Positions 46,958 to 58,287 are shown, counted from the first letter of the stretch. The stretch: DNA of 64,000 bases from Hyphomicrobiales bacterium (GCA_900473805.1 UCMS01000014.1:248001-312000); one strand, 5' to 3'. Numbers and translations: made by a program. The notes: generated by a model from the letters alone, not told the origin.

Positions 46958-48892
46958 TCAACCGGTGGCGACTTTGGCCGGGGCCGCCACTTGGCCATGT
47001 GCCTGCAGCACCGCAGTGATCTCATCGAGGATGGCAGGGTCATCGATTGTCGCAGGCATCTTCCAGGGAAGACCGTCGGCGATCTTCTGCATGGTTCCGC
47101 GCAGGATCTTCCCCGAGCGCGTTTTGGGCAATCGATCGACCATCAGCACCATCTTGAAGGCCGCCACGGGGCCAATTTCGTCGCGAACGAGTTGCACGAC
47201 TTCCTTGGCAATGACGGCGTGATCACGGTGAACATTCTTCTTCAGCACCAGAAAGCCGCAGGGGATCTGTCCCTTGAGCGCATCGGCAATCCCGATCACG
47301 GCGCACTCGGCAACATCTGGGTGCATGGCACATACCTCCTCCATGCCACCGGTCGAGAGGCGGTGCCCCGCGCAGTTGATGATATCGTCGGTCCTTGCCA
47401 TGACGAAGACATAGCCGTCTTCATCAATGATGCCAGCATCGGCCGTCTTGTAATAGCCCGGGAACTCCTCAAGGCAGGCAGATCGAAACCGCTCTTCCGC
47501 ATTCCAGAAAGACACGAGGCAGCCGGGCGGCAAAGGCAGTTTGGCGACAATGTTCCCAAGCGTGCCACGCGCCACGGGGTGCCCCGCGTCATCAAGCACG
47601 TCAAGCGCGTAACCAGGCATCGGCTTGGTTGGTGAGCCATGCTTCACGGGAAGCAGACCGAGCCCCGCCGGGTTGGCGGCAATTGCCCAGCCGGTTTCAG
47701 TCTGCCACCAATGATCGATGACAGGGATTTTCAGCTTGGCCTCCGCCCATTTGAGCGTTTCTGGATCCGCCCGCTCCCCCGCCAGAAACAGCGCACGCAG
47801 ACCCGACAGGTCATAGCGCCCCATATGCTCCCCGTCGGGATCGTCACGCCGGATGGCACGGAAGGCCGTTGGAGCGGTAAAGAGCACTTTGACATCATGA
47901 TCGTTGACGACCCGCCAAAACGTTCCGGCATCCGGCGTCCCCACGGGTTTTCCTTCGAAGATGACGGTGGCGTTGCCGGCGAGCAAGGGACCGTAGACGA
48001 TATAGGAATGACCGACGACCCAGCCGATGTCGGATGCCGCCCAGAACACTTCCCCCGGCTTCACCCCGTATATGTTGCGCATCGTCCAGTTGAGCGCCAC
48101 CATGTGACCGCCCGTGTCCCGGACGACCCCCTTCGGTTGACCCGTCGTTCCGGAAGTGTAGAGGATATAGAGAGGATCGGTCGAAGAGACCCCTACGCAG
48201 TCGACGGTGGTTCCGGTCAGCTTTTCCTGCTCGATCGCCTGGGCGAGATCCACATCGCCATGCTCGTAGCGCAACGGCGCATGATACTGGTCGCGTTGCA
48301 ACACGAGGCAATAGTCCGGCTTGACCTTTGCCATGTCGATCGCCTGATCAAGAAGCGGCTTGTAGGGAACGATGCGGCCGGGCTCCAGCCCGCAGCTGGC
48401 ACCGATCACCACCTTGGCACCGGAATCATCGATACGCGTGGCGAGTTCGTGGGCGGCAAAACCACCAAATACGACGGAATGCACGGCTCCGATCCGGGCA
48501 CAGGCCAACATGGCGAACACGGCTTCAGGAATCATCGGCATATAGATGATCACTCGATCACCCTTCACGACGCCATGATTGCGGAGGACGCCGGCAAGCG
48601 CCGATACCTCGCTCAGGACTGCGTCATAGCTGTAACGCGCCGTCTGCCCGGTCATGGGGCTGTCATAAATAATCGCAGTCTGTGCCCCTCGACCGGCGAT
48701 CACATGACGGTCGATACAGTTGTAGCAGGTATTGGTTTGACCGCCGGCGAACCAGCGTCCGAAGGCTCCCAGGTCGCCGTCGAAGATCTTCTCGGGCGGG
48801 CTGAACCAGTGGATGTCTTCGGCAGCCCGTGCCCAGAATGCGTCCGGAGCCGCTTGCCAGGCGGCATAGATGTCCTGATAACCGTTTTGCAT
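46958..48892 (-). CDS. prpE: Propionyl-CoA synthetase
   Basis: A 644-aa acyl-adenylate enzyme close in length to PrpE and related to the acs gene nearby. Seen: YTSGTTGQPKGVV, HWWQTETGWAIAANP, DGYVFVMARTDDIINCAGHR and catalytic Lys in [14 protein letters not shown] near residue 594. The TSGTTG and NCAGHRLSTGGMEE parts resemble PrpE more than Acs. It activates propionate (or acetate/short acids) to the CoA ester. GGGAGG precedes the ATG. Confidence 0.9.
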   Translation of the reverse strand: MQNGYQDIYAAWQAAPDAFWARAAEDIHWFSPPEKIFDGDLGAFGRWFAGGQTNTCYNCIDRHVIAGRGAQTAIIYDSPMTGQTARYSYDAVLSEVSALAGVLRNHGVVKGDRVIIYMPMIPEAVFAMLACARIGAVHSVVFGGFAAHELATRIDDSGAKVVIGASCGLEPGRIVPYKPLLDQAIDMAKVKPDYCLVLQRDQYHAPLRYEHGDVDLAQAIEQEKLTGTTVDCVGVSSTDPLYILYTSGTTGQPKGVVRDTGGHMVALNWTMRNIYGVKPGEVFWAASDIGWVVGHSYIVYGPLLAGNATVIFEGKPVGTPDAGTFWRVVNDHDVKVLFTAPTAFRAIRRDDPDGEHMGRYDLSGLRALFLAGERADPETLKWAEAKLKIPVIDHWWQTETGWAIAANPAGLGLLPVKHGSPTKPMPGYALDVLDDAGHPVARGTLGNIVAKLPLPPGCLVSFWNAEERFRSACLEEFPGYYKTADAGIIDEDGYVFVMARTDDIINCAGHRLSTGGMEEVCAMHPDVAECAVIGIADALKGQIPCGFLVLKKNVHRDHAVIAKEVVQLVRDEIGPVAAFKMVLMVDRLPKTRSGKILRGTMQKIADGLPWKMPATIDDPAILDEITAVLQAHGQVAAPAKVATG

Positions 48893-49003
48893 GGCAACCC
48901 TCCCGAGGTAGTGAAGGCCTCCCGGCCTCTATCGGAATATTAGGATTGCCGGCATATTCTGGGAAGCCAGACCAAAGCGCTATGCCGAAGGTCTAACGCC
49001 GGA

Positions 49004-49663
49004 TCAGCGGCTGCCGAAAATGGCCGAGCCGACGCGAACACTTGTCGCTCCGAACCCGATGGCTGTTTCAAAGTCTCCGGACATGCCCATAGACAGCTTC
49101 GCCAGGCCGTTTTCGAAGGCGAGCTTGGTAAGCAGCGCGAAGTGGGGACCGGGATTTTCATCGACCGGAGGAATGCACATCAGCCCGTCCACCTGCAGGC
49201 CCAGTTGGTCGCGGCATAGTGTCACGAATTGCGCTACATCATCCGGCGCGATACCAGCCTTTTGCGGCTCCATCCCCGTATTGACCTGGATATAGACGCG
49301 CAGCGAACGCTCTTGCGCCGCTATCTCGGCAGCAAGCGCCCGTGCAATCTTTTCGCGATCGACGCTTTCGATCACATCGAACAGCGCGACCGCATCGGCC
49401 GCCTTGTTCGACTGCAGGGGACCGATCAGATGCAGTTCGATATCGGGCGCCTTGGCTTTCAGCCCCGGCCACTTGCCTTGAGCTTCCTGAACGCGGTTTT
49501 CACCGAAGACCCTTTGGCCAGCATCGATGGCTGGCTGAATATCCGGCGCATCAAAGGTCTTCGAGACGGCAACAAGAGTAATGGAATCCGGCTCACGACC
49601 GGCCTCCCGCGCTGCCATGATGATCTTCGAGCGAACCTCGCCCAGCCTCTGTTCGACAGACAT
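49004..49663 (-). CDS. YggS-family PLP homeostasis protein
   Basis: A 219-aa PLP-binding protein: LVAVSKTF with the PLP Lys35, FGENRVQEAQGK, LHLIGPLQSNK, QVNTGMEPQKAG and SMGMSGDF. It has no known catalytic activity; it keeps PLP and amino-acid pools balanced. The gene is divergent from leuS, with 187 bases between. Length is slightly below that of E. coli YggS. Confidence 0.95.
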   Translation of the reverse strand: MSVEQRLGEVRSKIIMAAREAGREPDSITLVAVSKTFDAPDIQPAIDAGQRVFGENRVQEAQGKWPGLKAKAPDIELHLIGPLQSNKAADAVALFDVIESVDREKIARALAAEIAAQERSLRVYIQVNTGMEPQKAGIAPDDVAQFVTLCRDQLGLQVDGLMCIPPVDENPGPHFALLTKLAFENGLAKLSMGMSGDFETAIGFGATSVRVGSAIFGSR

Positions 49664-49850
49664 GACTGCTCCTTATCAGCATTCCCGCGACTGGAGCGCG
49701 GGTCCATGCGCAATGGGTTAAGGGTCTCTGTGCAGCCTGACAAGACATCACCACCGCGGATCAGGGAAGCACCTCAAAAACTTGACGCTTGGTCGGTTTC
49801 ATGATGAAGGTCAGCCCTCCCTTTTGACGCTATTTCCGGAACTGCAATCC

Positions 49851-52472
49851 ATGGCCACCGAACGTTACAACCCGCGCGACGCCGAGCCCCGTTGGCAAGC
49901 CAAATGGGCCGAGGAAAAAGTCTTCGAGACCGACAACGCGGATCCGCGCGAGAAGTACTACGTGCTCGAGATGTTCCCCTATCCGTCGGGACGCATCCAC
50001 ATGGGCCATGTCCGCAATTATGCCATGGGTGATGTGGTGGCCCGCTACAAGCGTGCCCGCGGCTACAACGTGCTGCATCCGATGGGCTGGGATGCCTTCG
50101 GCATGCCGGCAGAAAATGCTGCGATGAAGAACAAGGTCCACCCTAAAGCCTGGACTTATGATAACATCGCCACCATGCGCGGCCAGCTGAAATCCATGGG
50201 CCTGTCGCTCGACTGGTCGCGCGAATTCGCGACCTGTGATGTCGACTATTACCATCGCCAGCAGCACCTCTTCCTGGATTTCCTTGAAAAGGGTCTGGTC
50301 TACCGCAAAAATTCCAAGGTCAACTGGGATCCGGAAGACATGACGGTGCTCGCAAACGAGCAGGTGATTGACGGCCGCGGCTGGCGCTCCGGCGCGCTGG
50401 TCGAGCAGCGCGAGTTGACGCAGTGGTTCTTCAAGATCACCGACTTCAGCCAGGACCTTCTCGACGCACTCGATGAACTCGACCAGTGGCCCGAAAAGGT
50501 CCGCCTGATGCAGAAGAACTGGATCGGTCGCTCGGAAGGCATGCTGGTCCGTTGGGAGGTCGCTTCAGGCAGCACCGAGACGGAAGTGACCGTTTACACG
50601 ACGCGCCCCGACACACTGTTCGGCGCGTCCTTCCTGGCAATTGCAGCAGACCATCCGATGGCGCGGGAGGTTTCGGCGACCAATCCGGACGTCGACGCCT
50701 TCTGCCAGGAATGCCGCCATGCCGGCACCTCTCTTGCTGCGCTTGAGACCGCCGAGAAGAAGGGGATCGACACTGGCATTCGCGTCAAGCATCCGCTTGA
50801 TCCCAGCTGGGAACTGCCGGTATACGTCGCGAATTTCGTGCTGATGGAATACGGCACGGGCGCCATTTTCGGCTGCCCTTCCGGCGACCAGCGCGACCTC
50901 GATTTCGCCCGCAAATATGATCTGCCCGTCGTTCCCGTAGTCATGCCGAAGGACGGTGACGCGGCCACTTTCGCCGTTGGCGACACCGCCTTCACTGACG
51001 ACGGCGTGATGATCAATTCGCGCTTCCTCGATGGCCTGTCGACCACAGAGGCTTTCGAAGAGGTAGCCAATCGCCTGTCGGCTCAGTCGCTGGGGAACGC
51101 TCCACAGGGCGAGCGTAAGGTGAATTTCCGCTTGCGCGACTGGGGTATCTCCCGTCAGCGCTACTGGGGCTGCCCGATTCCGGTGATCCATTGCGACGAC
51201 TGTGGCGTGGTTCCGGTCCCCAAAAAGGATCTCCCGGTCCGCCTGCCCGATGACGTGACCTTCGACAAGCCGGGCAACCCGCTCGACCGCCATCCGACCT
51301 GGCGCCATGTCTCCTGCCCTTGCTGCGGCAAGGATGCCCGTCGCGAGACGGACACGATGGACACATTTGTCGACTCCAGCTGGTATTACGCCCGCTTCAC
51401 TGCGCCCTGGGAAGACAATCCGACGGATGTTGCGGCTGCCAACAAGTGGTTGCCTGTCGACCAGTACATTGGCGGGATCGAGCACGCGATCCTTCATCTT
51501 CTCTACTCGCGCTTCTTCACCCGCGCGATGCGCGAGACGCGTCATGTCGACATCAAGGAACCCTTCAAGGGGTTGTTCACACAAGGCATGGTCGTCCACG
51601 AAACCTACAGCATCGGCGAGGGTTTGGAGCGCGAGTGGGTGGCTCCCGCCGATCTGCGCATCGAAGAGGTTGATGGCAACCGGCGGGCATACCTCCTGAC
51701 CAATGGTCAGGAAGCCCGGATCGGCTCGATTGAAAAGATGTCGAAGTCGAAGAAGAACGTCGTCGATCCCGACGATATCATCTCGTCTTATGGCGCCGAT
51801 ACGGCACGCTTCTTTGTTCTGTCTGACTCGCCGCCGGATCGCGATGTGATCTGGTCAGAAGCCGGCGTAGAGGGAGCACACCGCTTTGTTCAGCGGGTCT
51901 GGCGCCTGATTTCGGAGGCCGCCGACGAATTGCGTCCAGTAGTGCCGAATCCGGCTAAGGATGGTGCTGCCCTTGAAGTCTCCCGCGCAGCTCACAGAAC
52001 GCTGAAGGCGGTCCAGTCTGATCTGGACAAGCTTGCGTTCAACAAGGCAATCGCGCGGATCTACGAACTGGTAAACACGCTGGCCTCGCCACTGACCCAG
52101 GTTGCCACCGGCAACGCGGAATCCTCTCTGAAACAAGCGCTTCGCAATGCCGCTGAAATCCTCGTGCACCTGATAGCTCCCATGACCCCCCATCTGGCAG
52201 AGGAATGCTGGAAGGTGCTGGGAAATGAGGGGCTCGTGGCCCAGACACCGTGGCCGAGCTATGATGACGCGCTGGTCGCTGAGAATGAAGTCACGCTGCC
52301 GGTTCAGATCAACGGCAAGAAGCGTGCGGAATTGACAATCAACCGTGACGCGGATCAAACTGCCGTAACCGAAGCCGTCTTGGCACTCGACGCGGTGCGC
52401 AACACATTGAACGGCCAAGCACCGAAAAAGGTCATCGTCGTTCCGGGAAGGATCGTAAACATTGTTCTCTGA
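49851..52472 (+). CDS. leuS: Leucyl-tRNA synthetase
   Basis: An 873-aa class I synthetase. HMGH at residues 50-53 is the HIGH motif and KMSKSKKNV near 630 the KMSKS loop. In between lie the CP1 editing domain ([28 protein letters not shown]) and a CPCC zinc-type loop ([15 protein letters not shown]). The ATG at 49851 gives the normal start [10 protein letters not shown]; a long upstream frame is not used. It charges tRNA-Leu. Its end is 16 bases before lptE. Confidence 0.97.
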   Translation: MATERYNPRDAEPRWQAKWAEEKVFETDNADPREKYYVLEMFPYPSGRIHMGHVRNYAMGDVVARYKRARGYNVLHPMGWDAFGMPAENAAMKNKVHPKAWTYDNIATMRGQLKSMGLSLDWSREFATCDVDYYHRQQHLFLDFLEKGLVYRKNSKVNWDPEDMTVLANEQVIDGRGWRSGALVEQRELTQWFFKITDFSQDLLDALDELDQWPEKVRLMQKNWIGRSEGMLVRWEVASGSTETEVTVYTTRPDTLFGASFLAIAADHPMAREVSATNPDVDAFCQECRHAGTSLAALETAEKKGIDTGIRVKHPLDPSWELPVYVANFVLMEYGTGAIFGCPSGDQRDLDFARKYDLPVVPVVMPKDGDAATFAVGDTAFTDDGVMINSRFLDGLSTTEAFEEVANRLSAQSLGNAPQGERKVNFRLRDWGISRQRYWGCPIPVIHCDDCGVVPVPKKDLPVRLPDDVTFDKPGNPLDRHPTWRHVSCPCCGKDARRETDTMDTFVDSSWYYARFTAPWEDNPTDVAAANKWLPVDQYIGGIEHAILHLLYSRFFTRAMRETRHVDIKEPFKGLFTQGMVVHETYSIGEGLEREWVAPADLRIEEVDGNRRAYLLTNGQEARIGSIEKMSKSKKNVVDPDDIISSYGADTARFFVLSDSPPDRDVIWSEAGVEGAHRFVQRVWRLISEAADELRPVVPNPAKDGAALEVSRAAHRTLKAVQSDLDKLAFNKAIARIYELVNTLASPLTQVATGNAESSLKQALRNAAEILVHLIAPMTPHLAEECWKVLGNEGLVAQTPWPSYDDALVAENEVTLPVQINGKKRAELTINRDADQTAVTEAVLALDAVRNTLNGQAPKKVIVVPGRIVNIVL

Positions 52473-52488
52473 ACCTCGGAAATCACAA

Positions 52489-52983
52489 ATGCTTCGTCGG
52501 ACGATGTTGGTTGCCGCAGCTTTGCTCTTGGCGGGATGCCAGGCGCGCCCTCTCTACCAGAGTATGGATGGCGATGGTGGAACCCGTGGTTCACTGGCAG
52601 CAATCGCCTATTCGCCCGCAGACAGCCGTGTCGGCTTGGAAACGCGAAATCGGCTGATTTTTCTGACAACAGGTGGCGTTGAATCTTCGACGCCGCAATA
52701 TCGCGTGGAGTTGAGCGTCTCCACCGCTGTGCAGGGGGTCTTGTTGGAACGCGGCGCTGACACGCCAAACTCGGGAAGGGCGGTCGCGACCGGTACATAT
52801 ACCCTCAAGCGCATATCGGACGACACCATACTAAAGGCCGGCCGTCGGCAGGCCGTGGCCTTGTTCGACTATCCGCGCCAGGAATTTGCAAAACTGCGGT
52901 CCGTTCGCGATGCCGAGACGAGAGCCGCACGGGAACTGGCAGAGCTGATTTATGCGGATCTCTCCATGGCATTAGGCCGCTAA
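52489..52983 (+). CDS. lptE: LPS-assembly lipoprotein LptE
   Basis: A 164-aa lipoprotein: the signal ends in LLLAGC with lipidated Cys17. ARPLYQSM, YRVELSVSTAVQG and FDYPRQEFAKLRSVRDAE match alphaproteobacterial LptE, which forms the LPS exporter in the outer membrane with LptD. The ATG at 52489 follows a weak CGGAAA. It lies 16 bases after leuS and 9 bases before holA, the conserved leuS-lptE-holA order. Confidence 0.93.
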   Translation: MLRRTMLVAAALLLAGCQARPLYQSMDGDGGTRGSLAAIAYSPADSRVGLETRNRLIFLTTGGVESSTPQYRVELSVSTAVQGVLLERGADTPNSGRAVATGTYTLKRISDDTILKAGRRQAVALFDYPRQEFAKLRSVRDAETRAARELAELIYADLSMALGR

Positions 52984-52992
52984 AAGGCGGTC

Positions 52993-54039
52993 ATGGTCGA
53001 GATCAAGTCACACGAGGTAGACGGCTTTCTCCAGAAACAGGCGAAGCATTATCGCATCTTCATCGTCTATGGGCCCGACAAGGGCCTCGTGGCGGAAAGA
53101 GCCAAGGCGATCGCTGAACAGACCGGTGTAGACCAATCGGATGGCTTCGCCCTGATTCGTCTCGACGTCGCTGACATTCAGAATGATCCGGGTCGGCTTC
53201 TTGATGAGGTCAATTCTTACGGACTGTTCGGTGGGGAAAAGCTGGTCTGGGTCCGTGGCGCGGCGAATGAAAAGCCGCTGGTGGACGCACTTCAATACCT
53301 GGGCGCAAACCCACCGACCGGAAGCCACGTCATTATTGAGGCCGGTGACCTGAAGAAGGGATCAGCCCTGCGGAAGATAGGTGAGGCGCACCGAACGGTG
53401 GCATCCATTGCCTGCTACCAGGACGACGCCCGCGCTTTGAGCGGGCTGATTGACCAAGAACTGGCTTCTGCGAATCTTAGAATCACACCGGCCGCGCGAG
53501 AATTGTTGTTGAATTCCATTCGCGGCGACCGCATCGCGTCCCGGAATGAAATCCGCAAGCTTGTTCTATACTGCCTCCATACGGAGCTGATCGATGAGCA
53601 AGATGTCATCGATATTGTCGGCGATGCGAGTGGTACCTCGACCGACGAGGTGGTCGATGCGGTCCTGAATGGGGACCTCGATGGATTTCTGCACGCCATT
53701 CAAAAGGTGATTTCATCGAAGACCGCGATTTTTCTGGTTCTGCAGTCGACAATGAAACAGTTTCATCTGCTGGAAAACATGCGGTTGGAGATGGATGAAC
53801 GCCAACAGCAAGCCTCACAGGTCATGCAGACGCTGGGGCGAGGCATTCATTTTCGCCGAAAGCCCGTCATCGAGAAAACGTTACGGAACTGGAACAGTAG
53901 CGATCTAGCGCGCGAAGCGTCGCGCTTACAAGCAGCGATCCTCGTAAGCCGACAGCGCTCCTCGCTAGAGGAGAATGCCGCAGTGCAGACTTTGCTCGCA
54001 ACGACACTGCAAGCAGCCAGGCGCAACAAACGCGCCTAG
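52993..54039 (+). CDS. holA: DNA polymerase III subunit delta
   Basis: A 348-aa clamp-loader subunit: YRIFIVYGPDKGLVAERAK, SYGLFGGEKLVWVRG, RGDRIASRNEIRKLVLYC and MKQFHLLENMRLEM. It opens the beta clamp within the loader. The ATG is 9 bases after lptE. Convergent with parB; their ends overlap by 4 bases, and no terminator is seen between them. Confidence 0.95.
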   Translation: MVEIKSHEVDGFLQKQAKHYRIFIVYGPDKGLVAERAKAIAEQTGVDQSDGFALIRLDVADIQNDPGRLLDEVNSYGLFGGEKLVWVRGAANEKPLVDALQYLGANPPTGSHVIIEAGDLKKGSALRKIGEAHRTVASIACYQDDARALSGLIDQELASANLRITPAARELLLNSIRGDRIASRNEIRKLVLYCLHTELIDEQDVIDIVGDASGTSTDEVVDAVLNGDLDGFLHAIQKVISSKTAIFLVLQSTMKQFHLLENMRLEMDERQQQASQVMQTLGRGIHFRRKPVIEKTLRNWNSSDLAREASRLQAAILVSRQRSSLEENAAVQTLLATTLQAARRNKRA

Positions 54040-54920
54040 CGGGCTTCCAGCAGGCGACAAATATCTTCCAGCTGCTCCAGGGACGTATAATTGATCTTCA
54101 GCTGGCCACCGCCGCCTTTGTGATTGATCGAAACCTGAAGTCCAAGTCTATCGGACAGGCTGCGCTCAAGAGCAATCGTGTCGGAATCCTTGGGCTCACG
54201 GGCTTCCGCCGGCTGTGAAGCTCCCTGAGACTTGATATGGTTCTGCGCCAGCCGCTCTGCATCACGAACCGACATGCCCTTCGCCGCAATAACCTTGGCA
54301 AGAGCGACCGGATCAGGCGTGGACACCAGCGCGCGGGCGTGACCGGCTGACAGGCTGCCCTCCGCCAGCATGTCTCGGACAGGCTCGGGCAACTTCAGCA
54401 AACGCAGACTGTTGGCGACATGACTACGGCTCTTTCCGATGATCTCGCCGAGGTCATTTTGCGTGTAGCCGTGTTCTGCGATCAATTGATCGTAACCCAA
54501 TGCTTCTTCAAGCGGATTGAGATCCGCACGCTGGACGTTTTCGACGATCGCGAGCTCCAGAGCCGTTCTATCATCGACATCCCTGATGATGACGGGGATT
54601 TCCACTAGGCCTGCCAATTGTGCAGCACGCCAACGGCGTTCGCCCGCAATAATCTCAAACCTGTTGCCGCCGGCAATCGTGCGGACGACAACAGGTTGAA
54701 CAATACCGTGCTGACGGATGGAACCGGCGAGATCCTGCAATTCTGCTTCGTCGAAGTGGCGACGAGGATTCTTCGGGCTGCGCGAAACGAATTCGATAGG
54801 TAGCGTGCGATCAGGACTGACGCTTGGCCGCGTCTCTCCAACCGGAACGGGTTGATCCATCTCTCCGATTAGAGCCGCGAGACCACGCCCCAGGCGTCTC
54901 TTTGATACGTCTTCACTCAT
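54036..54920 (-). CDS. parB: Chromosome-partitioning protein ParB
   Basis: A 294-aa DNA-binding CTPase that loads at parS. The CTP motif GERRWRAAQL lies near residues 93-102, the HTH is in QNDLGEIIGKSRSHVANSLR and a C-terminal dimer domain follows. The ATG at 54920 gives MSEDVSKRRLGRGLAALIG, the ParA-interacting start. It is 32 bases after parA in the same operon. The start has only a modest ribosome site. Confidence 0.97.
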   Translation of the reverse strand: MSEDVSKRRLGRGLAALIGEMDQPVPVGETRPSVSPDRTLPIEFVSRSPKNPRRHFDEAELQDLAGSIRQHGIVQPVVVRTIAGGNRFEIIAGERRWRAAQLAGLVEIPVIIRDVDDRTALELAIVENVQRADLNPLEEALGYDQLIAEHGYTQNDLGEIIGKSRSHVANSLRLLKLPEPVRDMLAEGSLSAGHARALVSTPDPVALAKVIAAKGMSVRDAERLAQNHIKSQGASQPAEAREPKDSDTIALERSLSDRLGLQVSINHKGGGGQLKINYTSLEQLEDICRLLEAR

Positions 54921-54952
54921 TACTCGTACCCTCGTCTCAAAAACCTGCCGAA

Positions 54953-55747
54953 TTACGCAGCCTTGCGCAACCGTTCGCGCTGGATGACCTCGGAGGCAAG
55001 CTGCAGATAAGCCTGACTTCCCGCGCATTTCAAATCATAGAGTATGGCCGGCTTTCCGTAGGACGGCGCTTCGGAGACGCGAACATTTCGGGGAATGAGT
55101 GTGGTATAGACCTTCTCTCCCAGATGCTCGCGAACATCGTTGACCACCTGCTGCGCCAGGTTATTCCGCGAATCGAACATGGTCAGCACGATACCCTGGA
55201 TATCGAGCGAGGGATTCACGGTCTGCCGGACCTGATTGATGGTCTCGAGCAGCTGGCTCAAGCCCTCCAGCGCAAAAAACTCGCACTGCAAAGGGACGAG
55301 GACGGAATGGGCGGCGGCCATTGCGTTCATCGTCAGGAGATTAAACGAGGGCGGGCAATCGAGAAGGATATAGCTGTAGGCCCTCGCGTCATCCAGGCTC
55401 AGCGCCTGGCGCAGGCGGAACACGCGATCCGCCTTTTGAGCGATCTCCATCTCGAAACCGAGCAGGTCCATGGTCGACGGTATGATGGACAAATTGGGCA
55501 CGGCCGTTTCAAGCACAGCGTCAGCCACGGAATGGCTTCCGATCAGCACATCGTATGATGAGAGCACACGGTCGCGACGATCAATGCCCAGACCGGTGCT
55601 GGCATTGCCTTGGGGATCCAGGTCGACGATCAGAACTCGCTCTCCGATCGCAGCAAGCGCAGTCGCCAGATTGATGGCGGTGGTAGTCTTGCCAACTCCG
55701 CCCTTTTGGTTGGCAATCGTGATGATACGGTTCTTCGCGAGACTCAT
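54953..55747 (-). CDS. parA: Chromosome-partitioning ATPase ParA
   Basis: A 264-aa Walker-type ATPase with the deviant P-loop KGGVGKT at residues 15-21, VDLDPQGNASTGLG and LDCPPSFNLLT. It moves ParB-parS complexes on the nucleoid. It follows rsmG by 15 bases; the run mnmG-rsmG-parA-parB is the classic bacterial origin cluster. Confidence 0.97.
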   Translation of the reverse strand: MSLAKNRIITIANQKGGVGKTTTAINLATALAAIGERVLIVDLDPQGNASTGLGIDRRDRVLSSYDVLIGSHSVADAVLETAVPNLSIIPSTMDLLGFEMEIAQKADRVFRLRQALSLDDARAYSYILLDCPPSFNLLTMNAMAAAHSVLVPLQCEFFALEGLSQLLETINQVRQTVNPSLDIQGIVLTMFDSRNNLAQQVVNDVREHLGEKVYTTLIPRNVRVSEAPSYGKPAILYDLKCAGSQAYLQLASEVIQRERLRKAA

Positions 55748-55762
55748 CTGGCACCTGAATTG

Positions 55763-56389
55763 TTAGGCCCTACGCTCCAGCGAGGAGATCTCCAGGATTA
55801 CGGAATCTGCCTCAACGACGCTCTCGTGTATTACCAGATCGAAGGCCCAACGACCACGCGCTTTATCGATCTCTGCTTGATAATCCCGTCCTTTATGGAA
55901 AAGCATCTTCATAGTGGCGTTCTGGACGGCCCATGGATAGCTGAAGTCCATCAAACGGTCGAGATCTGCAAGCGCACGCGCAGATATGACGTCCGGCGCC
56001 GGAAGCGTCTTGTGCGCATCCTCGATGCGAAGAGGGTGCACCCCCCCACGCGCGTTTGTCTGGAGCAGGGCCATTCGAAGAAACGCACACTTTTTGTTGT
56101 TGCTCTCAACGAGGTCGACCCATCCGCTTCCCGCTTCTGCCAACAGAATCGCAGTTACGACACCCGGAAAGCCACCACCACTGCCCAGATCGATCCACCG
56201 CGATGGAGACGAAACTATGTTACGGAGTTGCAACGAGTCCTGGATATGTCGACTCCACAAAGCCTCTTTCGTTGAGGGCGCAACGAGATTGATCTTTGCG
56301 GCCCATTTCAGAAATAAGTCTGCGAAATCATCCAGCCTTTTTTGCGTTTCACGTGAAACATTCAGTTCTTCGGATGTCCATTTGGTCAA
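55763..56389 (-). CDS. rsmG: 16S rRNA m7G527 methyltransferase
   Basis: A 208-aa enzyme: [13 protein letters not shown] as SAM motif [15 protein letters not shown] and [12 protein letters not shown]. It methylates G527 of 16S rRNA. The start is a TTG at 56389 that overlaps the mnmG stop (TTGA); no ATG is available. The parS palindrome at 56345-56360 is inside its first 15 codons and encodes the NVSRET stretch, so the site and the protein are constrained together. Confidence 0.95.
   Translation of the reverse strand: MTKWTSEELNVSRETQKRLDDFADLFLKWAAKINLVAPSTKEALWSRHIQDSLQLRNIVSSPSRWIDLGSGGGFPGVVTAILLAEAGSGWVDLVESNNKKCAFLRMALLQTNARGGVHPLRIEDAHKTLPAPDVISARALADLDRLMDFSYPWAVQNATMKMLFHKGRDYQAEIDKARGRWAFDLVIHESVVEADSVILEISSLERRA
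56345..56360. promoter_or_regulatory. parS centromere site 1
   Basis: The core GTTTCACGTGAAAC is a perfect palindrome matching bacterial parS (TGTTTCACGTGAAACA) at 15 of 16 bases. It lies in rsmG, about 600 bases from parA. ParB would nucleate here. Confidence 0.95.
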
Positions 56390-58254
56390 GATGCAAGCCG
56401 TTCGTTGGTCCTGCGAAGCAGGGTAATCAATAAAGCAACGGCCGCTGGCGTCATTCCTTCGATGCGCGCCGCCTGTGCGACATTCTGCGGCCGGTGGCGG
56501 TTGAGTTTCAGTTTCAGCTCATTGGACAAACCGGACAAGCCGTCATAGTCGAAATCAGCGGGAATTGATCTCGCCTCTTCCGACCGGACGCTGGCGATGT
56601 CTGCGGTCTGCCTGTCCAGATAGACTGCATAAAGGGCGTCAATGGAAACCGCCTCGGCGATGCGCGGTTCGACCGCAGCAAGCTCGGGCCATATGCGGGC
56701 AACGTCGTCCCAAGTCCGGTCCGGATAAGACAATACCTCGGCAGCTGTCCGTCGCCGCCCATCCTGATTTACTGAAATACCTCGACTCTCCATCTCTTTT
56801 GGAGATGCGGTAAGCGACTGTATTTGCTGTGATAGTGCACTAACTTGCTCTGCATACCGGGAAAATCGCTCCGCACGTTCCGCCCTCACACAGCCGATCT
56901 CAATACCTTTGGGTGTCAACCGCATATCCGCATTGTCCGCCCGGAGAGACAAGCGATACTCGGCCCGGGATGTGAACATCCGATATGGCTCGGTCACCCC
57001 CCTCGTTGTCAGGTCATCAATCATCACGCCGATGTAAGAATCCGTTCTATGGAACTGAACCCCTTCTTGTCCCGCGGCGAAACGCGCTGCGTTGATACCA
57101 GCTACGACGCCTTGCGCGCCAGCTTCTTCATAGCCCGTCGTTCCATTGATCTGGCCGGCGAGAAACAGGCCTTCAGCCCTCTTTACCGCGAGCGAGAGAT
57201 CCAATTGGGTTGGGTCGACATAGTCATATTCAATAGCGTAACCATATTGGAGGATGCGCGCCTCTTCCAATCCGGGGATAGAGTGAATCAGCGCATCTTG
57301 CACGTCTTCCGGCAAAGATGTTGAAATTCCGTTCGGATAGACGGCGTCATCATCCAGTCCCTCTGGCTCCAGGAAAATCTGGTGGCCGTCCCGATCACCG
57401 AAGCGATTAATTTTGTCCTCGATTGAGGGACAGTAGCGAGGCCCAACACCCTCGATTTGACCAGAATACATAGCCGAGCGATGAATGTTCTCTCGGATCA
57501 CCCGATGCGTTTCTGCGGTCGTTCGGGTGATGCCACAAGCGATCTGCGGGACGGAGATGCGGTCGGTCAGAAAGGAGAAGGGAATCGGGTTTTCATCCGC
57601 CTCCTGCATTTCCAACTGTTCCCAAGCAATCGTTGCCCTATCCAGCCGGGCTGGGGTTCCGGTTTTCAGACGTCCGAGTTTGAGATCCAGGGCTGCCAGG
57701 TCGTCGCTTAGTCCAAGGCTGGGTGCGTCCCCCATCCGTCCAGCGGAATAACGCTTGTCACCAATGTGAATGAGCCCTCTAAGAAAGGTGCCTGTTGTCA
57801 GCACAACAGCTTTGGAACGCAGAACCTGCCCGGAGGAGAGCACAACCCCTTTTATTTCGGAACCGACTCGAAGAAATTTTTCGACCGAACCTTCCTGGAT
57901 CGTCAGATCTTCATATTCTGAGAGCAATTGCTGGACCGCACTGCGGTAGAGCTTGCGGTCAGCCTGTGTTCTTGGCCCCCAGACTGCCGGACCCTTCTTC
58001 CGATTCAACATGCGGAACTGAATTCCACCGAGATCGGCAGCACGCCCCATAATCCCATCAAGCGCATCGATTTCGCGCACCAAGTTGCCCTTGCCCAGAC
58101 CGCCAATCGCAGGATTGCATGACATCATTCCGATCGTGTGCTGTTTATGCGTCACGAGCGCGGTCGAAGCTCCCATCCGTGCTGCAGCCGCGGCTGCCTC
58201 GGTTCCGGCATGTCCACCGCCAACGACGATAACGTCGAACTCACTTGCTGCCAT
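56386..58254 (-). CDS. mnmG: tRNA uridine-34 modification enzyme MnmG
   Basis: A 622-aa FAD protein: [20 protein letters not shown] as the dinucleotide fold, [13 protein letters not shown] with the catalytic Cys region, [13 protein letters not shown] and [11 protein letters not shown]. With MnmE it adds carboxymethylaminomethyl to wobble U34. Its stop overlaps the rsmG start, and parS 2 lies just before its ATG. Confidence 0.97.
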   Translation of the reverse strand: MAASEFDVIVVGGGHAGTEAAAAAARMGASTALVTHKQHTIGMMSCNPAIGGLGKGNLVREIDALDGIMGRAADLGGIQFRMLNRKKGPAVWGPRTQADRKLYRSAVQQLLSEYEDLTIQEGSVEKFLRVGSEIKGVVLSSGQVLRSKAVVLTTGTFLRGLIHIGDKRYSAGRMGDAPSLGLSDDLAALDLKLGRLKTGTPARLDRATIAWEQLEMQEADENPIPFSFLTDRISVPQIACGITRTTAETHRVIRENIHRSAMYSGQIEGVGPRYCPSIEDKINRFGDRDGHQIFLEPEGLDDDAVYPNGISTSLPEDVQDALIHSIPGLEEARILQYGYAIEYDYVDPTQLDLSLAVKRAEGLFLAGQINGTTGYEEAGAQGVVAGINAARFAAGQEGVQFHRTDSYIGVMIDDLTTRGVTEPYRMFTSRAEYRLSLRADNADMRLTPKGIEIGCVRAERAERFSRYAEQVSALSQQIQSLTASPKEMESRGISVNQDGRRRTAAEVLSYPDRTWDDVARIWPELAAVEPRIAEAVSIDALYAVYLDRQTADIASVRSEEARSIPADFDYDGLSGLSNELKLKLNRHRPQNVAQAARIEGMTPAAVALLITLLRRTNERLAS

Positions 58255-58271
58255 GAGTGGCCTCGCGCATT

Positions 58272-58287
58272 TGTTTCACGTGAATCA
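58272..58287. promoter_or_regulatory. parS centromere site 2
   Basis: TGTTTCACGTGAATCA matches the parS consensus at 15 of 16 bases. It lies between mnmG and mnmE, overlapping the last codons of mnmE. Two sites about 1.9 kb apart within the origin cluster are typical of ParB loading regions. Confidence 0.85.

Noticed and set aside
47639..48943. 434-codon plus-strand open frame
   Set aside because: Antisense to prpE, same reasoning as for acs.
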